DNA of 64,000 bases from Oscillospiraceae bacterium (GCA_031268095.1 JAIRXU010000077.1:62001-126000); one strand, 5' to 3'. Positions 33,723 through 43,223 are shown, counted from the stretch's first letter. The notes: a model not told the origin generated them from the letters alone. Program-made: numbers and translations.

Positions 33723-34430
33723 TCAGCCAAACCGCGCCGCGAAAAGCGAACCCACAGCCCGCACGGCGGCGGACCCGGCCAGCGCCTGGCCGATCTCGCT
33801 TTCTGCCGGCAGCAGCTGCGCCGCAGCGCCGCAGAGCAGCCCCAGGATCATAACCACCAGCAACCCCCGCAGCGCGCCCAGCGCCGCGCCCAGCAAGCGG
33901 TTGGCCTGCCGGAGCCCGGGGAGTTTCCCAATCTTCTCCACCCAAGAGGCCAGAAAACGCGTCGCCGTCAGCAGCACACCGAACAGCACCGCACACAGAG
34001 CCCAGCGGATCGCTACCAGCGCCAGGGGCTCGACAATCCGCTGCTCGATCAGCTGCGCGGCGGATTCCGTCATCCCGGCGGACGGCCGCAATCCCTCCAG
34101 CAGCCCCGCAACAGAGATTCCGCTGAAATCCGCCAGCGCCTTCAGACCCGCGGGCAGCGAGGCGGCAACGTTGTTCGCGGCGGCCTGGACTTGCCCCGCC
34201 GTGACGGATCCCACCGCCTCGATTTGCTGCCGGATCCCTTCCCGCACACCGTTTGCTACGAACGCGTCGTAGATCGGCTGGGCGAAACTCCGGCTGAGAA
34301 GCCCCGCCGCCAGCGCGCTGACCACCCAGGCGGCCAGGGACAACGCCGTCCCCAGGAAACCCCGCCGGGCGGCCGCGCCGACGCAGGCGGCGAAGAGTAG
34401 GACAAAAATCAAATCAACAATCCAGCTCAT
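33723..34430 (-). CDS. CvpA-family membrane protein
   Basis: 235 residues, four hydrophobic helices: about 5-24, 28-48, 135-158 and 185-205. The arrangement IVDLIFVLLF..., with helix 2 reading ALSLAAWVVSALAAG, fits the CvpA group (colicin V production protein; role in envelope physiology). An amphipathic central region (about 55-125) is not characteristic. The ATG at 34430 follows GAGGG. First gene of the cvpA-pgsA-clpE run. Confidence 0.8.
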   Translation of the reverse strand: MSWIVDLIFVLLFAACVGAAARRGFLGTALSLAAWVVSALAAGLLSRSFAQPIYDAFVANGVREGIRQQIEAVGSVTAGQVQAAANNVAASLPAGLKALADFSGISVAGLLEGLRPSAGMTESAAQLIEQRIVEPLALVAIRWALCAVLFGVLLTATRFLASWVEKIGKLPGLRQANRLLGAALGALRGLLVVMILGLLCGAAAQLLPAESEIGQALAGSAAVRAVGSLFAARFG

Positions 34431-34500
34431 ACAATCCCTCTATATAATCTTTGCGGATATTTCTGCGGAAAGGAATGGTTTCACTGTTCCTCCGTTCGCT

Positions 34501-37044
34501 TTATACGACGCCTTCCAGGAAATTGACCTGGGTCGCGCGGCCGTCCGGTCCGATGCGGAAGGTCTTGATTTCGTGCGCGGAGAAGTCCGCCCAGAACGCC
34601 GCGTCCGCCATCGGCAGGGAAATCGCCGTCCGGGTGCAGGGAAGCCCCTTCGTCTCGTAGCAGCGCAGGATCAGGTCTCCGGATCCATCCTCGCAGAACT
34701 TGAACGCCGTGGCAATAACGTTTTCGGCGGTGATCCGCAGAAAGCTTTCCTGGGCCGGGGCCGTCCCCTGGTGGTAGCTTTCCTGCACGACGAAGGGCGC
34801 GCTGCAAAGGCTGTAGGCCTGCCGGGTGACGTCGCTCTGCTCGGCCTCCCCCTCGTGGGGATAGATCTCATAGGTGAAGCGCTGCAACCCCTCGTCGGTG
34901 AAGTTGAACTCCCGTTCGGGCCGCTGGGCGCAGTGGTCGGCAAAGATCACGTTGCGCAGCACCGTCAGCCGCAGCTGCGCCGTCACCGGTTCCCCGCCCT
35001 CCGCTTCGCCGTCCGTGACGGGGCAGTCGTAAGAATACTTCGAATCGCTCATCACCGCGACGCCGTGGCGCTGGCCCGCTTCATCCGTGACGGTGAGGTC
35101 CGCCCAGGCCAGGCCGGGTTCCTCTTCGCCGTTGCAGGGCCGCTTGAGGTATCCGTTTGGAATTTCGTAAGTGGACGCAGGGGCGGCGCCGGTCAGCGGC
35201 AGCGGGATCTTCAGCATCGTGAAATCCTCCGCCCAAAGCGCCTTGCACTCCACCCGAACCGTCCACGCGCCCGCCGTGAGAGAAAATTCCTGGAGCAGTG
35301 TGCTGCGCCCAAAGGAATATTTCGCTTGGACCAGCGCCCGCGCGGGGCCTTTTTCAAGGAGCTTCAGGCTGACCAAATCCATGGTTCCCTTGATATCATG
35401 GAACCGGAAGACATTGTGGGCCCAGGTGTCCGCTTCAATGTCGTTGATCACCGTCGGGACGGCGAAAGGAAGATCTCCGGCGAGCGTCCGGCCCGCCGTT
35501 TTGTCGGTCAGCCGGGCAATCCCGCCGGTGGCCGGATCGAATTCCGCGCGGAGGTTCTCGTTTTCGATGCAGACGAGGCCATCCGCCGTTTCTCCGCCGG
35601 CAACAGCAGTTTCCGGCACAGGGTATTCCTCCAAGTCCCGCATGGGGTAGAGCCAGTAGAGCGTGTAGCCCAAAGGCGGCAGCTTCGCCACAAACAGCGT
35701 GTCTTTGGCCATGGGATTGTCGAAGCGGGAGGCGGTGACATTCTGGAAGGGGACCGGGACATGGTCGGCGGTCTCCACCCCCATCGCGGGATACAGCACC
35801 CGCACGGGGACTTCCCGCTCCCAGGAAAGGGCGTTGAAAAGCACCACCGGGCGGGGGAAGAGGCTGGGAATGCCCCGGTGCCGGATTTCCGCCCGGCGCT
35901 CGTCGCTGACGGGATCGGAGACGCCTTCCACCCAGGTGTCGATGCTCCGGGCGAAACGCAGCATGGCCTGGTTGGCGCTGCGGGCGGCAACGGTGCAGGC
36001 GTGACCCATGCTGTCCCGCACGTCGTCGTACGCCTCGCGGATGGAACAGCCGCAGAAGATGTCGTGGAACTGGTTGAAGGCGACGTCCAGCCAGGCTTCC
36101 TTGAGTTCGGCGGTCTTGGGCGCAAGGCCGAAGCGCTTGGCCGCGGCGGTGTCAAAGGCCTCAGCGAAATAAAGTTCCTGCTCCGCCCGGCGGTTGAGCT
36201 GCTTGATCATGGACGTCGCGGCATAACAGCCGCTGGCATGGTGCTGGAAGTCGTCTTTCCAAACGGGCAGGTTCAGCGGAGCCAGGACCAAATCAGAGAA
36301 ATAGTCGTCCGGGGAGGAGAACTGCAGCTCCTCGAAGCCCGCCTCTTTCATTTTTCCCGTCAGGTGCTCAATGTCCGCCTTGGTCGGGCCGCCGCCGTGG
36401 TTGCCGACGCCATAGAAGAGCATCATTCCGTGGCCCGCCTCGTCCCCGCGCTCCCGGAGGAACTCCAGCGTCCGCGTCAGCCCGCCGGGGCCGGATTCGC
36501 CGTAGCCGGTCGGCAGACGGTAGGTCAGCACCCGCGTCCCGTCCGGGGATTCCCACCAAAAGGCGTTCTGTGGGATGTTCGGATTCTCGCCCATGCTCGG
36601 GCGCATGAAGACATAGGCATTCATCCCGGCCTGGCGCAGCAGTTGGGGCAGCATGGCGTTGTGGCCGAAAGAATCAACGTTATAGCCGGTCTTGCAGATC
36701 CGGCCGAACTTCTCGTGATAATAGAGCTGACTGTACAGCGCGTGCCGCGCAAAGCTTTCACCCGAAGGCATATTGCAGTCCGGCTGGACCCACCAGCCGT
36801 TCACGGGCACCCAGCGCCCCTTCTTCACCGCCGTCTGGATCTCCGCGAACATTGCCGGGTCAATCTCCTCCACCCAGCGATAATAGGACGCGGAAGAGCA
36901 GGTGAAGACGAAGCCGGGATATTCTTCCAGCCGGTCCAGCGCGGAACGGAAGGTTTGCAGCGCTTCGTTGCAGCCTTCCTGCCAGCGCCAAAGCCAGATG
37001 GGATCCAGGTGCGCGTTGCCGATCGCGTGAATGGGTTGAGACAT
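34501..37044 (-). CDS. GH38 alpha-mannosidase, cytoplasmic
   Basis: 847 residues. The N-terminal catalytic domain has HxD of GNAHLDPIWLWRWQEG (His12, Asp14) and KTGYNVDSFGH with Asp124, the nucleophile and Zn ligand of GH38. A later FHDIFCGCSIREAYDD and C-terminal beta-sandwich regions are typical. The enzyme releases alpha-linked mannose. No signal peptide: it acts inside the cell on imported oligosaccharides. The ATG at 37044 is used; a GTG at 37053 with AAGGAAAGGC upstream is equally plausible and adds MTI. It shares no close duplication with the second GH38 at 47016, which is of a different subgroup. Confidence 0.92.
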   Translation of the reverse strand: MSQPIHAIGNAHLDPIWLWRWQEGCNEALQTFRSALDRLEEYPGFVFTCSSASYYRWVEEIDPAMFAEIQTAVKKGRWVPVNGWWVQPDCNMPSGESFARHALYSQLYYHEKFGRICKTGYNVDSFGHNAMLPQLLRQAGMNAYVFMRPSMGENPNIPQNAFWWESPDGTRVLTYRLPTGYGESGPGGLTRTLEFLRERGDEAGHGMMLFYGVGNHGGGPTKADIEHLTGKMKEAGFEELQFSSPDDYFSDLVLAPLNLPVWKDDFQHHASGCYAATSMIKQLNRRAEQELYFAEAFDTAAAKRFGLAPKTAELKEAWLDVAFNQFHDIFCGCSIREAYDDVRDSMGHACTVAARSANQAMLRFARSIDTWVEGVSDPVSDERRAEIRHRGIPSLFPRPVVLFNALSWEREVPVRVLYPAMGVETADHVPVPFQNVTASRFDNPMAKDTLFVAKLPPLGYTLYWLYPMRDLEEYPVPETAVAGGETADGLVCIENENLRAEFDPATGGIARLTDKTAGRTLAGDLPFAVPTVINDIEADTWAHNVFRFHDIKGTMDLVSLKLLEKGPARALVQAKYSFGRSTLLQEFSLTAGAWTVRVECKALWAEDFTMLKIPLPLTGAAPASTYEIPNGYLKRPCNGEEEPGLAWADLTVTDEAGQRHGVAVMSDSKYSYDCPVTDGEAEGGEPVTAQLRLTVLRNVIFADHCAQRPEREFNFTDEGLQRFTYEIYPHEGEAEQSDVTRQAYSLCSAPFVVQESYHQGTAPAQESFLRITAENVIATAFKFCEDGSGDLILRCYETKGLPCTRTAISLPMADAAFWADFSAHEIKTFRIGPDGRATQVNFLEGVV

Positions 37045-37127
37045 AATGGTCACGCCTTTCCTTCATTCTAGTCTATGTGATGGTCAAGATTCTATGCGGG
37101 CCCAGAGCCCCGCGCTATGCAAGGATT

Positions 37128-37156
37128 ATTTTATCATATCGCTCCGCAAAAAGCAA
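37128..37156 (-). promoter_or_regulatory. Candidate sigma-A promoter of the GH38 gene
   Basis: TTGCTT (37151-37156), 17-base spacer, TAAAAT (37128-37133) on the minus strand. The leader would be about 80 bases. Match is moderate. Confidence 0.5.
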
Positions 37157-37217
37157 TGCCGAATCCAAGTTTCACACATGGTTCACAAAACAAAAGGGCG
37201 CCGCCCCAAACGGGAAA

Positions 37218-37236
37218 CCGCCCCAAAACGGGGCGG
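37218..37236 (-). terminator. Hairpin after the 37276-39114 gene
   Basis: CCGCCCC/GGGGCGG with a 5-base loop (37218-37236). On the minus strand TTTCCCGTTT follows. It separates this gene from the GH38 promoter. Confidence 0.5.
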
Positions 37237-37275
37237 AACCTTGCTGCTGTCAAAATCCCCTTGTCTTTCCCTGTC

Positions 37276-39114
37276 TCAGTCCGCCTGATCCTCAAAAATC
37301 CCGTAGTACCGTCCGATCCAATAGGCGAACGTATACACGTACCCGCTCTCCATCAGCGTCGTGCCGCCTTCCTCATCGCGGAACTCGTAGGGATTGCGGT
37401 CGTATTTGGCGACAAAGCGCTCGTCGTCCGCCAGCAGCGCGGCGGTCTCCCTGCTCCCGCCCCAGCGCGCCCGCAGAGGGATATCTTGGCGGGCCGTCGT
37501 GACGGAGGCCCCCAGACGGCTGGCGGGACTGCGGCCAAACCAGGCGGTCAGGCGCTCCCAGTCGATCGCGTCGTCCGGACAGGCCAGGTGGAACGGCAGG
37601 TCATAGCCGGGATTGTATTCCCGGGCAATGGTGCCCCGCCAGGCGCGGAATCCCGCGCGGAACTTCTCTTTCAGCGCTTCGTCCGGCTCCAGGGTAATCA
37701 GCGGCCAGAACGCCATGGTCGCCAGCATATGGTCGCCAAACATGATCTCCTCGATCGGGTCGATATCCATGGCCATGGTGCCTTGGACCAGACGGTCATG
37801 GTGCAGCGCGGGGAGCTCGGCGTAGCCTTTGCCGATCAGTTCGTCAAAAGCCGCCTGCCAGGGGTCGCTTTCTCCGGTGATCGCCATCGTCACCCGCAGG
37901 TACATCAGCACTTCCGCCGCGTTCAGGCAGGAATCGTACCAGCCCAGGGAGCCGAAGGAGAAATACCGTTCGCTCCATTTGGACCAGGTCGTCGGCTCCC
38001 CGCCGAAGTCGTGCATCTCGTAGCCATGCTCTATGATATGCCGCATCAGAGCCTTCGCCGCGTCCCGGGCCAGCTGATCCAGCTCCGGGTCGGCGGGCCC
38101 GAGGATCGTATGCAGGAACCATAGGTGCGCAAAGTGCAGCGTGATTTCGTCGCTGCTGGTGTCGGCCTTATAGACCAGCCCGTCCCCGGTGAACCCTTCG
38201 TCTTTATAAAGATGCGCCAGCCGCTCCGGGACAGGGGCGGACGCGTCGATAATCGTTCCGGCGATGCCGTCGCGCAGGGTGTTATGGGTCGTGACGCAAA
38301 TGGCCTGATCCCCCTGTTTGCGGAAGTAGAGGCCCCCGGCGGGGATGGGCTCATGGGGCGTCATATAGGTCCGGGCAACGAACCCGTTGCCCCGCCCCGG
38401 CATATACATCAGCAGCAGGCAGGCTTCCGCCGCCCGGGTCGCGGTTTTGCGCGCCCGCTGGGTCTCCGGGTGATCTTCTCCCAATTCCCGGCGGAAAACG
38501 GCGTAATGCAGCATCTCGCCGATGGCAAAGCCCGCGGTGAAGCAGCCGTCGTTGTCGCTCTCATTATAGGGCACCTTGGTTTCCGGCCGGTAAGGAACGG
38601 AAAGATGCCGCTGGGACACCATGCCCCGGCGGTCAACGACTTCCAGTGTCTCCGCCAGCAGCAGTTCCGCCTGCTCCTGCGGCGTCGTCCAGCGCAGGGT
38701 AATGTGCGTCGCGCCGGTCTTCGTCAGCACCCAGACCGCCTCGCGGACGTTCTCCGCCGGGGCTTCCGCCGGGAGCAGCGCCAGCACTTCATTGTCCGGC
38801 AGGTCCCGCTGCGCGCTGAAGTACCGCACTCGGTCTTCCAGCCGGGCCGCGCCGGGGTCATAGTAGGTCAGGCCGGTCTTGGCCCCGTACCAGACGGCCC
38901 CGTCTTGGCCGGGCGCCTGGCAGGTATAATCCTTCTTCTTGCTCGGCAGCGGCAGCGGGAAATCCCGTAGGGCCAGGGCGACTGCCTCAGCCTCAGCGGG
39001 CCCCGCCTTGGCGGCGGCCAGTTCCTTGGGGACGGCGGGGGCGTGCTTGGGATAGAACGCGGAAAAACGGCAGAGATGCGCGGGCAGCGGAATCGGAAAC
39101 GTCGGATTTGGCAT
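37276..39114 (-). CDS. Unrecognised 612-residue protein, possible (alpha/alpha)6-barrel glycan enzyme
   Basis: I do not recognise this family with certainty. The N-terminal ~170 residues look beta-rich. The rest is helical, with alternating Trp/His/Tyr-rich segments (FAIGEMLHYAVFRRELGE, LMYMPGRGNGFVARTYMTP, TLHFAHLWFLHTILG, FGSLGWYDSCLNAAEVLMYLR) and resembles the six-hairpin (alpha/alpha)6 toroid of many glycan-processing enzymes. No signal peptide. The ATG at 39114 follows AAGGAAGG. It lies between GH38 and GH31 genes, which supports a carbohydrate role. Hydrolase, lyase and epimerase all remain possible. Confidence 0.6.
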   Translation of the reverse strand: MPNPTFPIPLPAHLCRFSAFYPKHAPAVPKELAAAKAGPAEAEAVALALRDFPLPLPSKKKDYTCQAPGQDGAVWYGAKTGLTYYDPGAARLEDRVRYFSAQRDLPDNEVLALLPAEAPAENVREAVWVLTKTGATHITLRWTTPQEQAELLLAETLEVVDRRGMVSQRHLSVPYRPETKVPYNESDNDGCFTAGFAIGEMLHYAVFRRELGEDHPETQRARKTATRAAEACLLLMYMPGRGNGFVARTYMTPHEPIPAGGLYFRKQGDQAICVTTHNTLRDGIAGTIIDASAPVPERLAHLYKDEGFTGDGLVYKADTSSDEITLHFAHLWFLHTILGPADPELDQLARDAAKALMRHIIEHGYEMHDFGGEPTTWSKWSERYFSFGSLGWYDSCLNAAEVLMYLRVTMAITGESDPWQAAFDELIGKGYAELPALHHDRLVQGTMAMDIDPIEEIMFGDHMLATMAFWPLITLEPDEALKEKFRAGFRAWRGTIAREYNPGYDLPFHLACPDDAIDWERLTAWFGRSPASRLGASVTTARQDIPLRARWGGSRETAALLADDERFVAKYDRNPYEFRDEEGGTTLMESGYVYTFAYWIGRYYGIFEDQAD

Positions 39115-39173
39115 GGCAAACACCTTCCTTAATCACTTTAATCACTGTAGTTATGCCGTTGTTGAGATCATGA

Positions 39174-39983
39174 TCATTTGGGATCCATGGGCTTTCTTGG
39201 TTTTCCCCGGATGGGTATTCCCGGAACGTTTCGGGCGCCCGGACGCTTGCCTGCGCCGGAAGAGATCGGCCGCGGGATCAGATTATCCGGAGAATAGCGG
39301 TTCCAAAGCTCGTCAAAGTGCTTGCTGCACAGCGCGGAGCGCTCCGCCGTGAATTCCAGCGTCGGCGATTTCTTCGCCACGACGAGGAACTCGTCCGGCA
39401 CCGGAGGAAGCGCCAGCGTCAGCCAGGCTTGGATCACCGGCAGTCCTTTCCCGCCCCGGCCCGTCTCCCGGCGGCGGCAGATCACGAGGGAATTGCGGAA
39501 TTCCGTATGGAAGTGCCGAATCTCTACGGCGGGATCCCCGGGCGGCTTTTTGACATAGCGCAGGATGGCGTTAATGGTTTCCGCGGTGGCGTTTTGCATG
39601 CAGGCGACATGCTTCCCGACTGTTTTACCCTCCATTTTCTCCAGTTCCCGGGTGAACTCGGATGCCGGATCGGCCAGCAGCAACTTCAGCTTGAAATTGT
39701 CATGGGTCTTGAACTGATCAATGAGCGCCTGCTCATGTTCCGCCAGAAATCCGTTCCCGGCGATGGCGATCACGCGTACCTCGTCCGCCTGCTCGATGGC
39801 CCGCCGCATTCGCCGGATCCCATGTCCCACCGCAGTGGTCTTGCGGATGCCCCGGCGGTCGAACTTGAAGCGCCGAAAAATATTGTAAGCGCTTGTCGCA
39901 ACCGTTACAATGAGGGTGCCTATCAGTCCGATGACCAGTTCCGCCGCGTAGTTTTCCGCGTTCGCTTGCAGCAATCTGAACAT
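39174..39983 (-). CDS. Single-pass membrane protein with PLD-like-looking soluble domain, unknown
   Basis: 269 residues. A membrane helix (about 14-36, AAELVIGLIGTLIVTVATSAYNIF) is followed by a basic stretch and a soluble domain. EVRVIAIAGNGFLAEHEQALIDQF, LKLLLADPASEFTRELEKMEG and FHTEFRNSLVIC resemble segments of PLD-like sensor or effector proteins with LLADPxS strands, but no HKD motif is visible. The C-terminus is Pro/Arg/Gly-rich and basic. The ATG at 39983 follows AAAGGAG. It lies between GH31 and the 612-residue protein on the same strand. Function unknown. Confidence 0.55.
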   Translation of the reverse strand: MFRLLQANAENYAAELVIGLIGTLIVTVATSAYNIFRRFKFDRRGIRKTTAVGHGIRRMRRAIEQADEVRVIAIAGNGFLAEHEQALIDQFKTHDNFKLKLLLADPASEFTRELEKMEGKTVGKHVACMQNATAETINAILRYVKKPPGDPAVEIRHFHTEFRNSLVICRRRETGRGGKGLPVIQAWLTLALPPVPDEFLVVAKKSPTLEFTAERSALCSKHFDELWNRYSPDNLIPRPISSGAGKRPGARNVPGIPIRGKPRKPMDPK

Positions 39984-40005
39984 ATCTTCCGCTCCTTTCC
40001 TCCGC

Positions 40006-41997
40006 CTAGGCCAGCCGATACAGGATATGTCCGTCCGTCCTGTCCCGCGCGAGGGTCACCAGCCCATCGGGGTCCCGCGTCAGGGTAACCGTTCCGTGCG
40101 CCGCGCCGAGGGTGCCGCCGTCGTCTTCATAGAGCGTAACGGACACGGGCTGCTCTGTTGGCGGGCCGTAGTACTTCGGCCGGAGCAGGAACGTCGGGTG
40201 CTCCGGGACGGTTTGCAGGGGTTCGGCCCAGGGGATCAGCGCGCCCGACCGGACAAAGAAGGGGAACCGCTCCAGCGGATAATCGAAGGTGTACCACTTC
40301 CCACCTTCCAGGATCTGCTCCGGCGCGAAGTAATCAGCCCACCGGCCCCGGGGAAGGTAGAAGCGGCGGGCAGTCTGCCCGGCAGTCATCGGCGCGGCAT
40401 AGAGATCCGAACCAATCAGAACGGCGTCGTCCACCGTCCAGGTCTCGTCGTCTTCCGGATCGTCCAACACAAGCGCGCGGACCGGCGGTGTGCCGTCCGC
40501 GGCGTACCGGGCGAAAGCGGTGTATAAGTATGGGATCATCGCCATGCGCAGACGGAACAGGTCCCGGCAGTATCCTTCGGCCTCCGTCTGATTTTCCATG
40601 GGGATCCCCTGGTGGTTCAGTGTGCTGTTGACCTGCATCCAGGGTGGGTAGGGGAAAGGCCAGGCGTTGATCATCGCCACCGGAGAAAAGATCACCGTCT
40701 GAATCCGGCGGACCAAGTCCTCCACCGAAGCGGCGTCCCGGACCTCCGGGGTCCAGAGCAGGCCGGAAAAGCCCATGTTGACCAGGCCCCGCAGGTAGTC
40801 GCCATGCTGGTAAAGATCGCTGTAAAGCGTGAAGGGCGAAGGCGCGGCCAGCGGCGAAGAGGCTCTGACCAGCCCCCAGGTCCGGCGCCCGGCGGGGTCG
40901 AAGGCTTGGCGGACCGTGTGCTGATAGAGCAGCCCGATGAGATTGTGCATCTGCTCCCCGTCCAGCCCGGAGGGGAAGCGGGCGCAGTTGGGGTACGACC
41001 AGCCGCCGGTGAAATCGGACCCGTCGCACTCGTCCAGCTTGAAGCCGCTGATCCCCTGTTCGGCGAAGGCCCGGCGGTGGTATCCGGAAAAAATTTCCCG
41101 CGCCTCCGGCAGGGCGAAATCCGGGGTCAGTCCGTGCCAAACCTCGTAGTCCCCGGCGTAGGGCATGATGTCGTCATAGAATTCCGCCGTCGGATGGACG
41201 AACACATGCTCCCATAGGTTGATTTGGTAGCCAAGGCCCTTCAGCCGCGCCAGGAACGCTTCGTGCTCCGGGAAGTTTTCTTCGTTCCAGCGGTAGGAGG
41301 TGGAGTAGGCCGCTGTGTGCCAGCCCGGTTCCAATCCCAGCACGGTCACGGGCAGCTCCTTTTCCCGGAATTCCCGGGCGAAGCGCTCCGCTTCCGCCGC
41401 GCGAGCCTTTGTGTGGCAGCGGTACCAGATTCCCAAGCCCCAGGCCGGGGGAAGCGCCCCGCCGCCGGAAAAGAGGTTGTACCTGCGCACGGCGTCCAGC
41501 ATGGTCGGCCCCGTAAAAATGTAGAGCGTCAAGCCCCGGGCGCCGGGAACGTCGATGGCCACCGTCCGTTCCGAGGTCCCCACCTTGTCGTTGGCGCCGC
41601 AATAAAACGAGACCTGCCGCGCCGTATCCGCCAGCACCGCATACCCTTCCGTGGAGACATAATAGGGGATCGGCGCGTGGGAGTCGCCGGTGTCGGCCAC
41701 CGGATCGGCGTTGACGCGGATGGTCTTCTTCTTTCCTGTCTGGACAAAGGACTTCAGCTGCAAGCCAAAACCGTACAGCTGTTCGAATCCGTCCAGCGGC
41801 AGCTCCGCCATGCAGCCCCGGGGCGTGACGCGGAACGACAGCTGGCTCTCCGTCATCGGGCAAGGCGGGGCGGTCTCTCGCCCCATCAGCGCCAACGCTT
41901 CCGCCGCCGGAGGCGCCAGCCGCAGAGAGACCGGGGTCAGCCGTTCCGGGTCCCCCAGTGTCAGGCGGTAGACGCCGGGAAATACCTGTTCGCTCAT
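40006..41997 (-). CDS. GH31 alpha-glycosidase, cytoplasmic
   Basis: 663 residues. The TIM barrel carries the nucleophile region GFKLDECDGSD with Asp322; YLYTAFARYAADGTPPVRALVLDDPEDDETWTVDDAVLIGSDLYAAP is the typical GH31 C-terminal barrel/beta-domain junction. The N-terminal half contains a beta-sandwich with YGFGLQLKSF. GH31 includes alpha-glucosidases, alpha-xylosidases and alpha-galactosidases; the LDECD form departs from the usual KxDFWE, so the activity is open. No signal peptide. The ATG at 41997 has AAAGGATCG upstream at a long spacing. First gene of a minus-strand group with the membrane and 612-residue proteins. Confidence 0.88.
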   Translation of the reverse strand: MSEQVFPGVYRLTLGDPERLTPVSLRLAPPAAEALALMGRETAPPCPMTESQLSFRVTPRGCMAELPLDGFEQLYGFGLQLKSFVQTGKKKTIRVNADPVADTGDSHAPIPYYVSTEGYAVLADTARQVSFYCGANDKVGTSERTVAIDVPGARGLTLYIFTGPTMLDAVRRYNLFSGGGALPPAWGLGIWYRCHTKARAAEAERFAREFREKELPVTVLGLEPGWHTAAYSTSYRWNEENFPEHEAFLARLKGLGYQINLWEHVFVHPTAEFYDDIMPYAGDYEVWHGLTPDFALPEAREIFSGYHRRAFAEQGISGFKLDECDGSDFTGGWSYPNCARFPSGLDGEQMHNLIGLLYQHTVRQAFDPAGRRTWGLVRASSPLAAPSPFTLYSDLYQHGDYLRGLVNMGFSGLLWTPEVRDAASVEDLVRRIQTVIFSPVAMINAWPFPYPPWMQVNSTLNHQGIPMENQTEAEGYCRDLFRLRMAMIPYLYTAFARYAADGTPPVRALVLDDPEDDETWTVDDAVLIGSDLYAAPMTAGQTARRFYLPRGRWADYFAPEQILEGGKWYTFDYPLERFPFFVRSGALIPWAEPLQTVPEHPTFLLRPKYYGPPTEQPVSVTLYEDDGGTLGAAHGTVTLTRDPDGLVTLARDRTDGHILYRLA

Positions 41998-42069
41998 GAT
42001 GTACGATCCTTTCAGCGGCGCGGCGTCGCCTGTTCGGACGAAAAACCGCCGCGGGGGAGATTACTGGAT

Positions 42070-42098
42070 ATTATACACGATCTTCGCGGGGATTTCCA
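42070..42098 (-). promoter_or_regulatory. Candidate sigma-A promoter of the GH31 gene
   Basis: TGGAAA (42093-42098), 17-base spacer, TATAAT (42070-42075) on the minus strand. The -10 is perfect, the -35 only 4 of 6. Confidence 0.55.
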
Positions 42099-42140
42099 GT
42101 AGGTAGGCGTAGAAAAATATAAATTTTCTGTGAAATGAAC

Positions 42141-42162
42141 AGCCCACCCTTCCGGGTGGGCT
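42141..42162 (-). terminator. Terminator after the lipoprotein gene
   Basis: Perfect 9-bp hairpin AGCCCACCC/GGGTGGGCT with a TTCC loop, about 20 bases after the stop at 42183; GTTCATTTC follows on the minus strand, so the T tract is weak. Confidence 0.6.
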
Positions 42163-42182
42163 GGAACGGGCGCGGCGCGGGT

Positions 42183-43187
42183 CTATTGCAGCGGGAATGT
42201 TCGCATTGTTTCTTTCCCGGCGGAATCCAGGAAGAAAAGCCAAACCGTATCGTCGATTGCGTTGATCGTGACCGTATACGACGTATCCGCCTCCGGCGCC
42301 TCGGCGATGACTTCGCGCTGTTTGCCGTTGCGTTTCATCTGGCAGAGGGTCTGGCTGTCTTCGTCCCAGAAAATGATTTTCTTCGGCAGGACAATAAAAT
42401 CCAGTCCGGAAAGGCCCGAAAAATCCGCGAAGCGCTTAGCGGATCCGCCTAACTTTTTGCGCTTCAAATCAACGGCACGCCCGGAGAGGTCGACCTCCAA
42501 GAAAAATACTTCCTCGTTGCCGGCCGATGTGGTGATGAAAGAGTGCCGGCCCTTTCGGAACAGCTGACCTGAAGTAATATTATTTAACAGCAGTCTGGCG
42601 TAACAGTAAATCCCTCCCTCTGTCAAGAGATAAAAACGAGTGCGCGTAACCGCAAACTGATATACCTGTTGCGTCGCGAGTGTGAATTCCTTTCCCCACT
42701 TATTCCCAACAGGCTGATAAACAACCCGCTGCTGATCTGTGTCGATGTAGAAGAGCTGCGCCGCGTTTTTATTCTCCAATTTATTGTGAACAACCAGAAG
42801 CTGCCCGGTTGGCGCCGCGTTCAGCACCTGCCGGTCCGTTCCGTCCGGGTTGATGCTGACGATGCGGCCTCCGTCCGCCTCTTGCGTATGATCCACATAA
42901 TAGATCCTGTCGTCAAAAGCATTGATGAATTTAACATTTTCGTCGTCCGTCAGTTTTTGTGGGTCGCTGCCGTCCGGCAGGGAGCGGTACAGTTTCCCGC
43001 TGTCCTCGACATTCCGAAAAAACAGAAACTTCTTGTTTCTCGCGACGAATCCGCCGTTTGACAGGTTGCCGGGCGTTATGCCATCGCCTGAATCCGCTTT
43101 TTGTTTGGGGGCGCAGGAACCCAAGACGAACAGCAGCGTCAGCAGCGCGCAAAGGGAGCACAAAAGGGAGCACAAAAGTTTTTTCAT
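42183..43187 (-). CDS. DUF5050-like beta-propeller lipoprotein
   Basis: 334 residues. MKKLLCSLLCSLCALLTLLFVLGSC is a lipoprotein signal with Cys25 after LGS. The mature part is a repeated beta-strand protein with blades FVARNKKFLFFRNVEDSGKLYRS, DDRIYYVDHTQEADGGRIVSINPDG and IIFWDEDSQTLCQMKRNG, like the DUF5050 propellers of clostridial surface proteins. It is anchored outside. The signal region contains a short DNA repeat (AGGGAGCACAAA twice on the plus strand) that encodes the LLCSLLCS repeat. The ATG follows GAGGAACG. It is 36 bases after the polytopic membrane gene, so likely co-transcribed. Confidence 0.75.
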   Translation of the reverse strand: MKKLLCSLLCSLCALLTLLFVLGSCAPKQKADSGDGITPGNLSNGGFVARNKKFLFFRNVEDSGKLYRSLPDGSDPQKLTDDENVKFINAFDDRIYYVDHTQEADGGRIVSINPDGTDRQVLNAAPTGQLLVVHNKLENKNAAQLFYIDTDQQRVVYQPVGNKWGKEFTLATQQVYQFAVTRTRFYLLTEGGIYCYARLLLNNITSGQLFRKGRHSFITTSAGNEEVFFLEVDLSGRAVDLKRKKLGGSAKRFADFSGLSGLDFIVLPKKIIFWDEDSQTLCQMKRNGKQREVIAEAPEADTSYTVTINAIDDTVWLFFLDSAGKETMRTFPLQ

Positions 43188-43223
43188 TTCAAGCGTTCCT
43201 CACTTTCTGTTTTTTCCTGTTTT

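Noticed and set aside
34573-37071. Long plus-strand open frame opposite the GH38 gene (832 codons)
   Set aside because: Mirror of the minus-strand GH38; composition is Arg/His/Gly/Pro-rich with no motif, a product of high G+C codon bias.
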